A stretch of 64,000 nt of DNA, taken from positions 36,650-100,649 of the forward strand of contig CAZCST010000011.1 of the NCBI GenBank assembly GCA_964501365.1, in the 5' to 3' direction. The notes under the pieces are model-generated. The model saw only the letters and a program-made list of their open reading frames with translations. It was not told where the DNA came from and ran no database searches. Origin of the DNA: CAZAMB01 sp964501365. Lineage in GTDB: Bacteria; Planctomycetota; Phycisphaerae; UBA1845. Positions 8,915 through 18,500 of the stretch are shown in pieces. The position numbers and the translations under genes were made by a program. The first letter of the stretch is position 1. Each line of letters opens with the position of its first letter.

Positions 8915-9811
8915 ATGAAAATTGGATTTAGTTCGGTGGCATGTCCGGGCTGGGGCCTGAGCAAGGTCGTGGAGCAGGCGTTGGCGATGGGGTATCAGGG
9001 GGTGGAGATTCGCGGTCTGGAAGGCGAATTGCACCTGCCGCTGGCTCCGTCGCTTGCGGGGAATCCTGAGGGCGTGCGGCAACAATTCGCAGAGAAGAAG
9101 GTCGAACTTGTGTGCCTGGGAACCTCGGCCTCATTGACATCCCGGGATAAAGGCGAAGTGGCCCGGCAAAAGGGCATCATCGTTGAATTCGTGGAGCTGG
9201 CATCGCGGTTGGGGTGCCCGTTTGTGCGACTGTATGCGGGTGAAGTACAGAAGCGAGATACGTCGGACAAGGCTTTTCACCGATTCGTCGAGGGGATCAG
9301 GCCGCTGGCGGATATGGCCGCCGGGCGGGGAGTCTGCCTGTTGGTCGAAAATGGCGGCGACTACCGCGATAGCTGGGCGATGTGGCAGCTATGCGACACG
9401 GTCGATCATCCGGGGGTGAAGATTTGCTGGAATCAGGTCAGTGCGATGGGGGTGCTGGAGCCGGCCACTGTGTCCATTCCGCGATTGGGGACCAAAATGG
9501 CAATTGTGCATATTGGCGACGCCCGGTTCGATGAGCGAGGGGTTTTGCTGGAGCATGCGCCGCTCGGCGAAGGGGATGTTGGGGTTGGACGGCAGATCGA
9601 GATTCTCAAGGGGATTAGGTTCGGCGGTTATTTGATGTTCGAGTGGCCCAAGCTTTGGGTGGATAGCCTGGCCGGTCCGGAAGCGGCGCTGCCCAAGGCG
9701 GCGGAGTTCCTCAAGGCCGCTCTGGCCGCGAAACAGCCGATCCTGTCAGCGTATAAGGGCGACAAGAACGCACCGAAGTATTCAAGCGCCACTGTCCCTG
9801 CAATTTCGTAG
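8915..9811 (+). CDS. sugar phosphate isomerase/epimerase (xylose-isomerase-like TIM barrel)
   Basis: 298 aa. It starts MKIGFSSVACPGWGLSKVV and has the AP-endonuclease-2/xylose-isomerase-like layout: GYQGVEIRGLEG after strand beta-1, FVRLYAGEV, a putative metal Glu in LLVENGGDY, VHIGDARFD, GEGDVGVGRQIEIL and YLMFEWPK near the C-terminus. These proteins isomerise or epimerise sugars and inositols with a divalent metal. The ATG at 8915 is used; a TTG lies one codon upstream, with AAGGG about 10 nt before. It converges with the radical SAM gene across a hairpin at 9821-9839. Confidence 0.85.
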   Translation: MKIGFSSVACPGWGLSKVVEQALAMGYQGVEIRGLEGELHLPLAPSLAGNPEGVRQQFAEKKVELVCLGTSASLTSRDKGEVARQKGIIVEFVELASRLGCPFVRLYAGEVQKRDTSDKAFHRFVEGIRPLADMAAGRGVCLLVENGGDYRDSWAMWQLCDTVDHPGVKICWNQVSAMGVLEPATVSIPRLGTKMAIVHIGDARFDERGVLLEHAPLGEGDVGVGRQIEILKGIRFGGYLMFEWPKLWVDSLAGPEAALPKAAEFLKAALAAKQPILSAYKGDKNAPKYSSATVPAIS

Positions 9812-9820
9812 CTTAATCGC

Positions 9821-9839
9821 GTCGGGTCGATGACCCGAC
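9821..9839. terminator. palindrome between convergent genes
   Basis: GTCGGGTC-gat-GACCCGAC is a perfect 8-bp stem with a 3-nt loop in the 35-nt gap between two convergent genes. No T-run follows on either strand, so it may be a REP-like unit acting as a bidirectional transcription barrier rather than a classical terminator. Confidence 0.5.
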
Positions 9840-9846
9840 CTACTCG

Positions 9847-11466
9847 TTAACTGTGCACTTCGTAGGAGGCCGAGGGGATGAGGGTGCGAGTGCGGCCGGC
9901 CATTTCGGAAGCGTTGTAGAGTTTCTGGTTGGCGGTCATGGTGACGACGGACAGGCCGGCGCGCATTTTGCGGCGGAGTTCGCCGAGGCGACGGACGCGG
10001 AGCAGGTTGCGGGCGATGTAACGTGGGCGCAGATAGAAGGCCTTGTAGCATTTCACTAACATTTCGCGGAGTTCGTGGCGGGTGAAATTCTCCTCCCACA
10101 CCGGCAGCTCGAATCCATCCGATGGGTTCTCTGAGAATTTCCGCCAGACATCCTCCTTGATGACGCCGCTTTCCAGACCCTTGAAGTAAATCTCCGTGCC
10201 GGGATACGGGCAGAACACGGTGAAGTGGGCGTAGTTCGGGTCGAGCTCGCGGGCGAGCCGCATGGTGTCGGCGATGTCGGAGGCCGTTTCGGTCTGCTGC
10301 CCGATGATGAAGTAGCAGAGCACTTCCATGTTGACGGCCTTGGTCTGGGCTACGACCTCGCGGACCTTGGCGATGGTCGCGTTTTTCTTGATGACTTTGA
10401 GCATCCGGTCATTGCCGCACTCGACGCCGTAGTGGATTCGGTCGCAGCCGGCGTCCTTCATGGCCCGCAGAAGTTCGGGCGTCATGGTGTTGACATGGGC
10501 GCGGACGTCCCAGCGGAAACGGATGTTGCGGCGCTTGATCTCTTCGCAGAGCTCGAATACGCGGTCGCGGCGAACGGTGAAGGTGTCGTCGTAGATAAAG
10601 GCCTCTTTGATGCCCAATGCAAGACAGATTTCCATTTCGTCGGCCACGTGTTTGGCGCTGCGGCAGCGAAAGCCGCTGAGCACCGGTGAATAAGGCCGGT
10701 CGCAAAACGTGCAGCGATAGGGACAGCCGCGCGAGGTGAACATGGTGGTGATGACGTTGTCGCGGCCCAACAACGAGGTGTAGTCGCCGACGTGGATCAG
10801 GTGCCGCGCGGGCATGCCAAGCTGGTCCAGGTCTTCCGTTGCGGGGGCGATGCCGTTGTTGATGATGTTGCCGCCCTCGTCCTTGTAGACCAGCCCCTTG
10901 ATGCCCTTCCAGGCTTCGGGACTCACGAGATTGTTGAGGAGTTGCAGAAACGCGACTTCACCCTCGCCCTGCACGAGAAAGTCAATTTCGCGGTGGCGGA
11001 TGGTTTCTTCGGGATAGAGGTGAACGTGGGGCCCGCCGATGACAATTTTCGCATTCGGCATGACGCGGCGCACGAGGCGTACGGTTTTGAACACGTCGAT
11101 GAGCGTGAAGGTCATGGCTGTGATGCCCACAACATCGGCCGGACGAGATCGAAGTTCCTCTTCGAGCTGCTCATAGGAATGTCCACGCGGCTGGGCATCA
11201 AACACGCTCACGGAAAATTTTGAACGTTCTTCGAGGTAGCCGGCCAGAGAGAGGATGCCGAGCGGCGGATTGAACCCCCGGTGTTTTTCCACGATGGCCG
11301 GATTTTTGCCAATCAGCTCGCTGAAACGCGGCGGATTGATGAGCAGCACGCGCCAACGTTTTCCGGTTTCGTTCGCGAGATTCGGGACGGACGATGATTC
11401 ATGCGCGCCGCAACAATCGCCGTGATGGGAATGATCGACTTGAGGCAATTGAATATTGACGCTCAT
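9847..11466 (-). CDS. B12-binding-domain radical SAM protein
   Basis: 539 aa. The N-terminus is rich in His and Cys (DHSHHGDCCGAHE). A cobalamin-binding Rossmann domain follows (WRVLLINPPRFSE, VGITAMTFTLIDVFK, IVIGGPHVHLYPEETI, EIDFLVQGEGE). The radical SAM core begins with TSRGCPYRCTFCDRPYSP, the CxxxCxxC [4Fe-4S] motif. The C-terminal part (FTVFCPYPGTEIYFKG) is as in BchE/HpnJ-like class B enzymes, which often act on lipids or secondary metabolites by methylation or C-C chemistry. Its ATG overlaps the stop of the GT2 gene (ATGA, 11463-11466), so the two are translationally coupled. The substrate is unknown. Confidence 0.9.
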   Translation of the reverse strand: MSVNIQLPQVDHSHHGDCCGAHESSSVPNLANETGKRWRVLLINPPRFSELIGKNPAIVEKHRGFNPPLGILSLAGYLEERSKFSVSVFDAQPRGHSYEQLEEELRSRPADVVGITAMTFTLIDVFKTVRLVRRVMPNAKIVIGGPHVHLYPEETIRHREIDFLVQGEGEVAFLQLLNNLVSPEAWKGIKGLVYKDEGGNIINNGIAPATEDLDQLGMPARHLIHVGDYTSLLGRDNVITTMFTSRGCPYRCTFCDRPYSPVLSGFRCRSAKHVADEMEICLALGIKEAFIYDDTFTVRRDRVFELCEEIKRRNIRFRWDVRAHVNTMTPELLRAMKDAGCDRIHYGVECGNDRMLKVIKKNATIAKVREVVAQTKAVNMEVLCYFIIGQQTETASDIADTMRLARELDPNYAHFTVFCPYPGTEIYFKGLESGVIKEDVWRKFSENPSDGFELPVWEENFTRHELREMLVKCYKAFYLRPRYIARNLLRVRRLGELRRKMRAGLSVVTMTANQKLYNASEMAGRTRTLIPSASYEVHS

Positions 11467-12488
11467 GCCGACTGCGCCCCCTGCTGCGGCGCGGGCCAGC
11501 GCTTGTCGATCAAATCGGCCAGCATGCCGATGGCCAGCAATTGCAGCGAAGCGGACGCAAGCGTCACGGCAGTTACGTCGGCCAATTGCCCGAAAACGAC
11601 TTTCGAAACGATGGCCGAACCGACGGCAAGTGTGAACATGGCTGCGCTGGCAGGTACAAAGACTTTCAGCGGGCGGAAATACAGAATCGTGCGGACAATC
11701 AGGCCGAAAAAGTTCAGCGTGTCGCGCACCGGACGGATCGAAGACTTCCCCACTCGAGGGGCGTAATCAATCGGAATGTATCGAACCTCGTGGCCATTGG
11801 TCAGCATGGCGAGGGTGATGGTGGTTGTGAAGCTGAAGCCGTCTGGGAGCAATCGCACAAAACGACGAACCAGCGCACGTCTCATCACGCGCATTCCGCT
11901 ATTGAGGTCGGGAATTTTCCGCCCGGCGAGATACTCGGCGAGCTTGCGCAGGAGCCATTTCGCGGGACGACGGAGGATCGGGACATGGACAGATGCGCCG
12001 GTTCGCGCACCGACAACCATGTCCACGTCCTTCATCCTGTCGATCAAAGTTGGAAGCTGCTCGATCGGGTAGGTCCCGTCCGCATCCATAATCGCAATCA
12101 ACTCGTGCCGCGCCTCGGCGACTGCACGTTTCAGGGAATATCCGTATCCGCTGTTTTCACCGTTGCGCAGGAGCCGCACGCCCGGCGTCCCGATCAGGGT
12201 TTGCAAACTGTGCGTGGAGTCGTCTTTCGACCCGTCATCCACGACAAGAATTTCAAACGCCCTTTCCGTGGCCTGCAGCGACTTGATGGAACGGCGAACC
12301 GTTTCAGCGATCATTCGTTCTTCATTAAAGCAAGGGATGATGAGCGTGACTCCCGCCTTCAGCGTCTGGTGCGAGCGATTCGTCAACTCTTCCTGACGCC
12401 GCATGGGGACGAGCAACCCCGCCGAGGTTTTGCATTCCGGGGCGACGCTTGTGGCAAACGTCCGTGGTTCATCAATCGCAGTGTTCAA
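11463..12488 (-). CDS. family 2 glycosyltransferase with two C-terminal membrane helices
   Basis: About 341 aa. A GT-A nucleotide-sugar domain: VTLIIPCFNEERMIAETV, EILVVDDGSKDDST, AIMDADGTYPIEQLP (DxD-like), DMVVGAR and DLNSGMRVMRRALV. Two hydrophobic segments follow (FVPASAAMFTLAVGSAIVSK and VTLASASLQLLAIGMLADLI). This layout resembles polyprenyl-phosphate mannosyl/glucosyl transferases (DPM1- or GtrB-like). A TTG at 12488 is preferred because GAGGAG lies 5 nt upstream; alternatives are an upstream start at 12554 and an ATG at 12404. The 4-nt overlap with the radical SAM gene suggests one pathway, possibly a lipid-linked glycoconjugate. Confidence 0.85.
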   Translation of the reverse strand: MNTAIDEPRTFATSVAPECKTSAGLLVPMRRQEELTNRSHQTLKAGVTLIIPCFNEERMIAETVRRSIKSLQATERAFEILVVDDGSKDDSTHSLQTLIGTPGVRLLRNGENSGYGYSLKRAVAEARHELIAIMDADGTYPIEQLPTLIDRMKDVDMVVGARTGASVHVPILRRPAKWLLRKLAEYLAGRKIPDLNSGMRVMRRALVRRFVRLLPDGFSFTTTITLAMLTNGHEVRYIPIDYAPRVGKSSIRPVRDTLNFFGLIVRTILYFRPLKVFVPASAAMFTLAVGSAIVSKVVFGQLADVTAVTLASASLQLLAIGMLADLIDKRWPAPQQGAQSA

Positions 12489-12636
12489 GCAGACTCCTCG
12501 ATATTGCAAGCAGCAAACATCTGTTCGCGCAGTGACACCCAATAAGAATCCCAATTGCCAGCTATCGGTTTATCGGAAGTAGCGGGTGCTTAGTGAAGGG
12601 GTTTCAGGGTTATTGGACGTTCATCGAGTTGCGAGA

Positions 12637-13836
12637 TCAAGCCTTACGAAGAACAAGCAGACTTTCGCGCGGCGCAATATGCCCTACCGAGCCGAATTTG
12701 CGGCGAATCGGATTCAGTTCGCGTGCCACGCGAATTGCTTCCACAGAAAATCCCAATTCACGCGCCATTTCCGCGATCATCAGGTCGGTCGGAATGTACA
12801 CGTCCTTCAGGCGCACGCCGCCGATGACGAACCATGCCGGAGCGTCGGGCACAAGCACACGATAGGCGCTTTCGAGAGCGGCCTGCATGTCGGTGAAATA
12901 ATCAACCACCGCCTTGGCTTGCTTTGGATGATTTGCAGCAGAAAGTACGTCGCGGGCCTCCTTTACTGCGGGATGGTGCGCCATTGAATCCGCAGCGCCG
13001 CCCCCGCGCGGCGATGACCGTACTTGGAATTCGCGAATAGATTCTTCGCCGCGAGAGAACCAGTGATTGTAGACGACATCCACAGGGTCGTTGGTTCGCA
13101 CGTAATCGTAACGGGATAGATACGGCGGCGACGTGATCATTCCGCAGATCGATTCGTCGTCGATGTGATCCAGCACTCTGGCATCGCAATGTCGCGATTC
13201 GTTCGACACGCCCAACGGCAGCTGCAGGTCCTCGCGGAGCATCTCCCCCACCGCCGCCAGAGATTTCGCAATGGGTGGCGCAGATCGATTCAGGGCGCCC
13301 GAGGCTGTGTGCCGCCGAGCCTGGGCAATCATAAGGGCTGCGCGATGGAGCGGTTGCCGAAGTTGATCGGCAATGTCCTCCCAGGAATCTCTATCAGCGA
13401 CGCCGGGCAGTTCCATCCACCGTTGTTCAAATTTCGCTGCAGCGACAAAACTCAGCGCGGGAATCGCCTCGACACCAATCGCTGGCCGCCGTTGACGGGC
13501 GCACTCGACAATCGTCGTTCCGGAACCGGAGAATGGGTCGAGAATCGGCCCGTCACCAAGCTCCCTTCCCATCTCGGAAAAAAAAAGTCGGATCAACCCC
13601 GGCGCGAACCCCTGGCGGTAGGGTAGCCAGCGATGAAATGGTTCTCGCGCATTGCCCTGGGCAGTAACCAGAGTCGCCAGCCTCGGCTCGGGGGCGAGGT
13701 GCTCCCGCCAGCGCCGCTCAAGCGATTCGCGGGCGGAACTTGGTTCCCTGCCGGACTCGAATCGCATTGTTCGGTTACTTTGCCGCATTCCAACATGGTC
13801 CCCGCAAGCGCCTGGAATATCAAAAGTGACCGACAT
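12637..13836 (-). CDS. orphan DNA methyltransferase (N4-cytosine/N6-adenine type)
   Basis: 399 aa. The SAM-binding motif I (ILDPFSGSGTTIVECARQ) comes first, followed by the catalytic motif IV (GMITSPPYLSRYDYVR) about 150 residues later. SPPY is common in N4-cytosine enzymes. Near the C-terminus PAWFVIGGVRL and REESLLVL-type strands complete the fold. The ATG at 13836 has AAGGAAGAGGA directly upstream; an upstream Met at 13857 would lie before this site. No restriction endonuclease gene is adjacent, so it looks solitary. Target specificity cannot be read from the sequence. Confidence 0.85.
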   Translation of the reverse strand: MSVTFDIPGACGDHVGMRQSNRTMRFESGREPSSARESLERRWREHLAPEPRLATLVTAQGNAREPFHRWLPYRQGFAPGLIRLFFSEMGRELGDGPILDPFSGSGTTIVECARQRRPAIGVEAIPALSFVAAAKFEQRWMELPGVADRDSWEDIADQLRQPLHRAALMIAQARRHTASGALNRSAPPIAKSLAAVGEMLREDLQLPLGVSNESRHCDARVLDHIDDESICGMITSPPYLSRYDYVRTNDPVDVVYNHWFSRGEESIREFQVRSSPRGGGAADSMAHHPAVKEARDVLSAANHPKQAKAVVDYFTDMQAALESAYRVLVPDAPAWFVIGGVRLKDVYIPTDLMIAEMARELGFSVEAIRVARELNPIRRKFGSVGHIAPRESLLVLRKA

Positions 13837-14015
13837 TCCTCTTCCTTTCGCTGGCACGCGCTATGGAAAACCAGCTATTGTCCGATAAGATCGTCCGTGG
13901 GCGACTTCCTGCGAAGTTTCCATCATGGCTCAAGGCAAGAGCGGCCAGGTTTCGACCGATAATCCAGTCGGAGAAACACAAAGGAATTCGTCCGACTGCC
14001 CTGAAAACGAACCCA

Positions 14016-14972
14016 ATGGCCAACGAACCACTCATTGTCGTCGCGCTGGGCGGAAACGCCATCTCCCGCGAAAACCAGGAGGGCAGCGTCGACCAGCAGT
14101 TCGAGAACTCGCGGAACACGGCTGTTTGCCTCGCCGATCTGATCGAGCAGGGATACGGCCTGGTCGTCACCCACGGAAACGGACCACAGATCGGCAACTT
14201 CCTCCTGCGCAACGAAGCTGCCGCCGGGGCCATCTACCCCCTTCCCATGGAAGTGGCCGTCGCCCACGTGCAGGGGGGCATGGGCTTCATGATCGCGCAA
14301 ACGCTGACCAACGAACTGGCACGCCGCGACATCGAACGCGTTGTGACAGCGATTGTCACCACCGTTCGCGTGGACGCCGACGATCCCTCGTTTCGCAACC
14401 CAACCAAACCCATTGGCCGGGTGATGACAAAGTCGGATGCCGATCACTACCAGCGCGACGAGGGCTGGAGTATCAAGGAGACGGCACCGGGAAAATTCCG
14501 ACGGGTCGTAGCGTCTCCAATGCCCAGACACATCATGGAAATAAAGACGATCCGACGGGCCGTACAGAGCGGCGATCTGCTCGTGGTTTGCGGAGGCGGC
14601 GGCATCCCGGTCGTGCAGCACCCCCGCGAGGGTCTTCAGGGAGTCAAGGCGGTCATCGATAAGGATCTGGCTTCTGCGTTACTGGCCGTCGAGTTGGATG
14701 CCTCGGTGCTCATGATCCTGACTGCGGTGGATTATGTGAGCATAGATTTTGGCAAGCCCACCGAACGGCAGATCAAGAGCATGACCGCTGATGAGGCGGC
14801 AAAATGGCTTAAGGAAGGACAATTCCCGGCAGGGTCCATGGGACCCAAAGTACAGTCGGCGATTCAATTCATTCGGAATTCACGCGCATCCGATCCGCAC
14901 GTCATCATCGGACCGCTCGAAAAGGCGACGGACGCAGTGGCCGGCAAGATCGGAACGCGGATCACCAAATAA
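14016..14972 (+). CDS. arcC: carbamate kinase
   Basis: 318 aa, the normal length for the family. Amino-acid-kinase motifs: IVVALGGNAISRE at the N-terminus, VVTHGNGPQIGNFLLR, LLVVCGGGGIPVV and GSMGPKVQSAIQF. Carbamate kinase transfers phosphate between ATP and carbamate (carbamoyl-phosphate + ADP to ATP + CO2 + NH3). The frame is open upstream to 13863, but homology begins at ATG 14016. No arginine deiminase or ornithine carbamoyltransferase is nearby, so the carbamoyl-phosphate source is not evident from context. Confidence 0.93.
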   Translation: MANEPLIVVALGGNAISRENQEGSVDQQFENSRNTAVCLADLIEQGYGLVVTHGNGPQIGNFLLRNEAAAGAIYPLPMEVAVAHVQGGMGFMIAQTLTNELARRDIERVVTAIVTTVRVDADDPSFRNPTKPIGRVMTKSDADHYQRDEGWSIKETAPGKFRRVVASPMPRHIMEIKTIRRAVQSGDLLVVCGGGGIPVVQHPREGLQGVKAVIDKDLASALLAVELDASVLMILTAVDYVSIDFGKPTERQIKSMTADEAAKWLKEGQFPAGSMGPKVQSAIQFIRNSRASDPHVIIGPLEKATDAVAGKIGTRITK

Positions 14973-15558
14973 CGCGCCCGAGACACTCCGAAAAATAGGG
15001 CATCACTCCGCGTGCTCGGCGCCTCGGCCGTGATTAAACTCAGCACAATGATCCGGTACGATTTTTTTGAATTCACGGGGGGTTCGGGCGACCGCATCCC
15101 CCCGGACACGATCGCCCGCACGCACCCACCCTTTCCCCTCTGGAAAGCACTCCAATGCAGGAGTATTGAGACGCAGGTCTCAAACACCCCTTTTGGACAC
15201 ACTGGTGGCAGGGCTTCAACAGAGAAGCGGCGATACCATCAGCGTGTGATGGACAGCGGTCCCGAAACTAGAAGAGAACAAGTCTTTGGCCCCTCAGGCC
15301 AACTTTCAGATAGGACTCGGCGAAAGGCCGTTCCAGTTCACCCCGGGCTCGAGAGGCATTTGACCACCGCAGGCGACCCTATACGACCGTGACTCATACC
15401 TGCGATGCAGGATTATTTCCCCGCCGAATGTCCGGTCAAGAAAATCATGGATTTTCCATGAAATGAAATCGAAAAAAATCGAGCCGCCACATGGGCCATT
15501 CCGCGCGAAGCAAAGATTCTTCTTGAAACGGAGAACCCCTTCGGCGCACAGGACGACA
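14973..15558. other. long gene-free stretch between convergent genes
   Basis: About 590 nt between the convergent carbamate kinase and LptC/OstA-like genes. The open frames inside have no recognisable protein pattern. A G-run (GGGGGG, about 15076) faces a C-run about 20 nt later and could form a weak stem. No tRNA, repeat or classical terminator was identified. Confidence 0.45.
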
Positions 15559-18500
15559 CTACTGCCCTGTCCCATGAACGCGAGAGATTTCGATCTTGCC
15601 GGTTTCGAGATTAAAAAAGATCCGTTCGGCGGACATTTGATCAGGAAGTTTGCCTGGACGCTGGCGCACGAGTTGTGCTTTGCGCTGCGGACTCCCTTGA
15701 ATGAACAGATTCTTTCGAGGCCGCTCGTAGGTGACGTCGTCGGCGCTCAGAGAAAACTGGTCCACTTCCTCCCGGAGCGTAACATGGCCGTTTGCCCGGA
15801 AGCGGTTCAGCCGATCCGATGAGATGCGGCCCATGCGCTGATCCGACGGCGGGCGGGCCGATCGGGGTGCATCCGTGAAATCGACCGTCAACGCATCCGA
15901 CGTCAGAAATGTGCGCCGCCCCTTCGTTGTGTTTGGAGTGCCACCCTGCGGCACTCCGAAGACCTTGTCCAGTTCGGCGCCGCTCAGATGCGTGAGCTGA
16001 ACATCACCTTCAAACAGCGTTTGCTCGACACCGAAGTCGTACCACATCCGATCGCGCCATTTGATCAGCGTCTTGGACGGGCCTGAATCGGATGCATCAC
16101 TGAACAAATCCGTGCGAATTTCCTCGGATGCGGAGGCGCTCTCCCTGGCCGGCTGAAAGTCCTCCAGCATCAAGTCGCCGCGACCTTCGATCAACAGCTT
16201 GGAAAGTTCCGATCGCAAATGCAGGGACAGCTTGGGCCCGGAAATTCTCGCCCGGCTCTTGAGCGCGTCGCTGGTGGGCAGCCTTTCAGCCGTCTGAGCC
16301 ACTGCGTTTCCCGTTGCCTCGATATAGCGAGGCTCCTTCGACAATCCCTTTAGCGCAACCGGCGCTGCCGGCTTCGCACCGGGCCAAAATGCGAGGACTG
16401 GACCCTTTATGCCCCAGGCATCGAGCAGGTTGCGCTGTGTTTTTGCCGGCGGAGGGCTCGCATCCTCAAATTCCACAAGGAGATTGTCGTCGCAATCGAA
16501 GGTCGTCGTGGTCTGACTGCTGGCGTGCACATGACCGGAAAACACCGCACGGTTCTCGCGTCCGCGATAGATCATGCCGTCGGTCCAGGTCACGGCGATG
16601 GGAATGGGCTGCGCCACCTTGCGACCGTCGAGGTCCTTTTGCGATTGAATGGTCATGCGGCCCGCGCCCGGCACGTCGGCCCATTCGTTGGCCACGTCAA
16701 GCGTTATGTCCCTGCCCGTCACGCTGAAGGTATCGAGTTTTACGCTGGCCGGGCGATCCTCAAGCCCACCAAGGACCGCAGACTCGATATCGATATCCCT
16801 GCCCGAAGCGATCTTGCAATCCAATTCCTCGCACGCCAGATCGAGCGACTGCGAGGGATCGATCACGCTCACATTACCAAATGCGCGAAGTCGGCGTGGG
16901 GCCGTGGAGCTGTTGAATTTCAGCGGCTGCGAGGCAGCGTCTGCCTTCGCATGAGTTGCAAATGGAGACTTGTCGGCAACCTGCACGACATCCTTCGTCG
17001 GTACAGGTTCAAAGTCGACAATGAGCCTGTCGGCGGCCTGGAGCGATCGGTCCCCCTGCAAAGCTGCAACGATTCCGGTGGCCGTTGCACTCTTCACGGT
17101 TGGCTTCCCCTCGGGACCGGCGGCCATGGCGATGTCGATTTTCTCGCATGTAAGCCGATCCTTGTCCTGCGTCATCACGACATTGCCCAAGCCGCTTATA
17201 TGGTCGATGGATTGCTGCACGCCGCGCCAGCTCTGGGCGACTGCGAAGGCCACGTCCACCGTGTCGGCCTCCAGCGAAAGTTTGTCCTGTTGCAGGATGG
17301 TCCGGCCGGAGAATGAAACCCGATCAAGCATCCGATATTCGCGCGTGGCCATCGAACCGGTGAAATCGAGCGTCGTTTTCTGAAGCATCCGACCCTGCGC
17401 TTGTAGCCCCTTCGCAAATTGGACGTTTGCAGGGCCAAGCGCCGCAACATCGGCCACACTCAACGGTGTGGAGGCCGGCGTGCCGGAGTCTTCCCACAAG
17501 CGTCCGGGGCCCGTCACCCTCACGTCAATCAAATCCTGAACCCGCGTCACCGAGACGGTATCTCCAACGATGGTCCCCTGTTGCAGAGACCGTACGACCA
17601 CGGGCTCGTCTCCCTCGCCGGACAATTGCACATCACCGGATGCCGGCAGGTACACAAGTCGCGAACAGATGGCATCGCCCTCAGGATGAGAAAGTCGCGC
17701 GGGAGCGCCACCGGCAGATATCCGTGACGGCGGAGCGGGCGGCTGCGACTCGCCGCCGTTAGGGGACGCCTGCGTAACTGTCAGCTTGCCCGTCCAGGTA
17801 AGCACGATACGCTCGGGGACGGCGGCCGTATCCGTGCTCCCGCCGGAATCGCCTGTACTCCCCTGCGCTTTTGTGGCCTTTTTCTCCGCCTTGGAATCGT
17901 CAAGAGTCAACTCACGAACGATTTCCAGCCAATCAGCTTGCAGACGGGATTGCGTAGCGTCCCCCAACTGCTGCCGAGCGTCCACATCTCCCTCAAACCG
18001 TCCCACATAACGGGCCGGCTTCCGCGGACGGGGCGGCTGCGTTGCGCGAAATACGGGCACCGCCGGATCCGATTTTTCCGCTGGTGAGTCCTCCGCCTGA
18101 CGAGCGGCATCCGCCTTTTGTGTTTGAGCTACAGCCTGGGCATCGATCCGGGCCTGCAGCGACTCGCGCATCCAATCGACGAGCGTTTGTTTCTTCGACT
18201 CCGTATCGCGGTTTCCCACGGAAATGCCGAGGTGTTCGCTTTGGCTGAGAAGTTCGATGCGCCCTCCGCGCTCGATGCGCAACGATTGGACGCGCCGCTC
18301 CTGTTGATCGAACTGCACTTCAAGATCGCGAGCCTCCAGCCCCGCGTCGCGAGCGGTCAGAACGATGTTGCCCGGAATAATCAGCCGCCCGAATTCAACG
18401 TCGAACTCAAGCGTATCGGATCGCAATCGAACGAGATCATAATCACGCGCCTGGCTGCGCTCCGCCTCACTGAGCCGGGCCTTGTCCTCTGCCGAACGTC

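Noticed and set aside
11541..12545. 334-codon plus-strand open frame
   Set aside because: Antisense to the GT2 gene; composition (many Arg/Gln/His) is typical of a shadow frame.
15012..15392. 126-codon plus-strand open frame in the 15-kb gap
   Set aside because: No ribosome binding site, no protein pattern and low-complexity GC-rich composition.
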